64,000 nt of DNA from Flavobacterium alkalisoli. GTDB lineage: Bacteria; Bacteroidota; Bacteroidia; Flavobacteriales; Flavobacteriaceae. The notes below the pieces were generated by a model. That model did no database searches, had not been told where the DNA came from, and saw nothing but the letters and a program-made list of their open reading frames with translations. The stretch spans positions 558,001-622,000 of the forward strand of contig NZ_CP042831.1 of NCBI RefSeq assembly GCF_008000935.1, in the 5' to 3' direction. The position numbers were made by a program, and so were the translations under genes. This document shows, piece after piece, positions 62,519-64,000 of the stretch. The number at the start of each line of letters is the position of its first letter. Position 1 is the stretch's first letter.

Positions 62519-62869
62519 TTAAAACCTGTTCCTAAACCACACCTTTTGCCATTCCCTTTTAAGTATAAGGAAAGCCACCTGCTCGGCCAGTTCGCTTAAA
62601 TCGCCACCATTAAGGCTTTTTATTTCTTTTTCAGGAACATCTATAATATACAGGAGGTTAAGATATTCCCCAAACTTATGCTGGATAAGTCGGTATATTT
62701 TTTCATGTAACCCCACTTTAAGATTTATGGGGCTAATGGTAATTTCAAAATCTACAGGCTCATTGGCCAGTGTAAAATCTTTATTTACCTGCTCTACCAA
62801 CTTAACATAGAGCTGCTCTTTCTGGGCTTCAGAAAGTAATAAATCGGTATTTGCAGGCGCTATATACAT
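62519..62869 (-). CDS. Conserved-looking small protein of unknown function
   Basis: 116 residues, soluble, without signal: LLLSEAQKEQLYVKLVEQVNKDFTLANEPVDFEITISPINLKVGLHEKIYRLIQHKFGEYLNLLYIIDVPEKEIKSLNGGDLSELAEQV (described by parts: a helix, two strands, helix, strand, helix). Its start overlaps the polyprenyl synthase stop by one base (TAATG), so translation is probably coupled. I recall similar small proteins beside this synthase in flavobacteria but know no function. Confidence 0.7.
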   Translation of the reverse strand: MYIAPANTDLLLSEAQKEQLYVKLVEQVNKDFTLANEPVDFEITISPINLKVGLHEKIYRLIQHKFGEYLNLLYIIDVPEKEIKSLNGGDLSELAEQVAFLILKREWQKVWFRNRF

Positions 62870-63843
62870 TATACTTTACGTTGCATCAGGTTTTCACCAA
62901 AAGCCCTAAGCATGGCTTTCTTATTTTCTTCAATATCCAATTGGGCCAGAGTATCAAACGCTTTGTGTGTGTACTCCTCTATAGCCCTTCTGGTTTCGGC
63001 ATCAGCACCCGATGTGGTAAAAATATTTTTTACAAGCTCAATTTTTTCGGTACTGTCTTCCGGTTGCATAGAAAATAATTCTTTTAATTGTTCCCTGCTC
63101 ATGTCATCAGCTTTTTGAAGAGCTTTTAGGTACAGGTATGTTTTTTTGTTTTCTATAATATCACCCCCTACCTGCTTACCAAACGTTGCAGGGTCGCCAA
63201 AAGCATCAAGGTAATCGTCCTGAAGCTGGAAAGCTATACCTAGGTTTAACCCGAAATCATATATCAAGTCGCAGTTCTCAACAGAAGTTTTTGCCACTAT
63301 ACCACCCATTTTCATGGCCGCCGCTACAAGCACTGCTGTTTTGTATTCTATCATTTTAAGGTACTCCGGTATAGTAACATCATTCCTTTCCTCAAAATCC
63401 ACATCCCATTGCTGACCCTCACATACCTCAAGCGCGGTTTTGCTAAAAAGCTTAGCAAGCGAACGGAAAGTTTCCGGCTCATATTCCTCAAAATAACGGT
63501 AAGCCATTATAAGCATGGCATCTCCCGAAAGTATTCCCGTGTTTATATTCCATTTTTCATGAACGGTCTCGTTACCACGCCTAAGCGGGGCATCGTCCAT
63601 AATATCATCATGCACCAGCGAGAAATTATGAAAAATCTCCACCGCAACTGCTGCAGGCAATGCTTCACGGCAATCGGCATTAAATATTTCGGCAGACATC
63701 AGCGTTAAAACCGGACGCATTCTTTTACCTCCTAACGATAAAATATATTTTACTGGCTCATAAAGATTTACCGGATCTTTTACTACCTGAAGTGTATTGA
63801 AATAATCTGAAATTACCTGCTGATAATGCCCTATTTGCTGCAT
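62869..63843 (-). CDS. Polyprenyl (farnesyl/geranylgeranyl-type) diphosphate synthase
   Basis: About 324 residues from the ATG reading MQQIGHYQQ; a longer frame to 63888 lacks family support. It condenses isopentenyl diphosphate with allylic diphosphates. The first aspartate-rich motif DDIMD is at 79-83, GGKRMRP at ~39-45, LRRG at ~87-90, and the second motif DDYLD at 209-213. Product chain length cannot be read reliably by eye. It is coupled to the downstream small protein. Confidence 0.92.
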   Translation of the reverse strand: MQQIGHYQQVISDYFNTLQVVKDPVNLYEPVKYILSLGGKRMRPVLTLMSAEIFNADCREALPAAVAVEIFHNFSLVHDDIMDDAPLRRGNETVHEKWNINTGILSGDAMLIMAYRYFEEYEPETFRSLAKLFSKTALEVCEGQQWDVDFEERNDVTIPEYLKMIEYKTAVLVAAAMKMGGIVAKTSVENCDLIYDFGLNLGIAFQLQDDYLDAFGDPATFGKQVGGDIIENKKTYLYLKALQKADDMSREQLKELFSMQPEDSTEKIELVKNIFTTSGADAETRRAIEEYTHKAFDTLAQLDIEENKKAMLRAFGENLMQRKV

Positions 63844-63936
63844 GAATATTTTTTTTGCTAAAGTAAATCCTTTAGGCTTTTTTACCAAGCATTATTTTCT
63901 GCACTAAAAAAATAACGTAAAAACTTTGGAAACTTT

Positions 63937-63967
63937 TTTGGTATTAAAAGTTTCCTTTATACATTTG
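63937..63967 (+). promoter_or_regulatory. Bacteroidota-type promoter at the right edge
   Basis: TTTG (63937-63940), 19-bp spacer, TACATTTG (63960-63967): a full consensus match, 20 bp before the ATG at 63987. Confidence 0.65.
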
Positions 63968-63986
63968 CCTCAATTTTAAAGGATTA

Positions 63987-64000
63987 ATGAGAGAGACTAT
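63987..64000 (+). CDS. Start of a gene running out of the window
   Basis: ATG with AAAGGATT as a possible ribosome-binding stretch, encoding MRET and then cut by the window edge. It is preceded by a full-consensus promoter. Product not identifiable. Confidence 0.4.

Overview
The window reads as a chromosome segment of a Flavobacterium-like member of the Bacteroidota. The support is: AT-rich spacers, promoters of the TTTG-N19-TANNTTTG type, many secreted proteins ending in type IX secretion (T9SS) sorting domains (YPNP...G.Y.v.v...), SusB-like GH97, DUF6443/YD-repeat proteins and a tRNA without encoded CCA. I see no rRNA, CRISPR array, intact insertion sequence or prophage.

Layout. 1-1.5 kb: tail of a GNAT acetyltransferase coupled to aspartokinase. 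1.5-7 kb: MscS channel, then a five-gene leftward operon (TetR, thiolase, hotdog thioesterase, FabF-like synthase, SDR) carrying two identical TetR-type palindromes. 7-13.6 kb: HPF, an outer-membrane protein with a TlpA-like thioredoxin, and three exported proteins, two with Cys-x-x-Cys motifs. 13.6-20.1 kb: carbohydrate genes (TIM-barrel isomerase, DUF1080 lipoprotein, GH97 glucosidase) and two alpha/beta hydrolases. 20.2-26.4 kb: YoaK-like membrane protein, a TraB/ECF-sigma/membrane-protein operon, S41 peptidase, SDR and AraC regulator.

26.4-46.4 kb looks like a decayed integrative island at tRNA-Ser(GGA). The last bases of the tRNA gene are duplicated 19.9 kb away in direct orientation (27 of 28 bases), and the N-terminus of a tyrosine recombinase lies beside the tRNA. 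The island holds a four-gene YD/Rhs module whose large protein ends in a NucA/NucB-type DNase tip, followed by a small protein that may be a ComJ/Nin-like inhibitor. That module is itself bracketed by a 33-34 bp direct repeat. The island also carries an ECF41-type sigma factor with two matching promoters (TGTCACG-N15-TTGTCT), one before its own gene and one before a neighbouring operon, plus LysE, SRPBCC, NAD(P)H oxidoreductase, ThiF-like, peroxiredoxin, SDR and HxlR genes.

46.4-64 kb returns to core functions: asparaginase, acyltransferase, TatD, retropepsin-like protease, a tandem family of T9SS-sorted 'choice-of-anchor L'/Ig-like surface proteins with two ghost remnants of further copies, a lipoprotein, sucB-sucA, and a polyprenyl synthase.

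The most distinctive content is the Rhs-NucA/Nin-like module, the self-contained ECF41 regulon, and the birth-and-death record of the T9SS paralogues. Family names are from recognition of motifs by eye; no database search was run.
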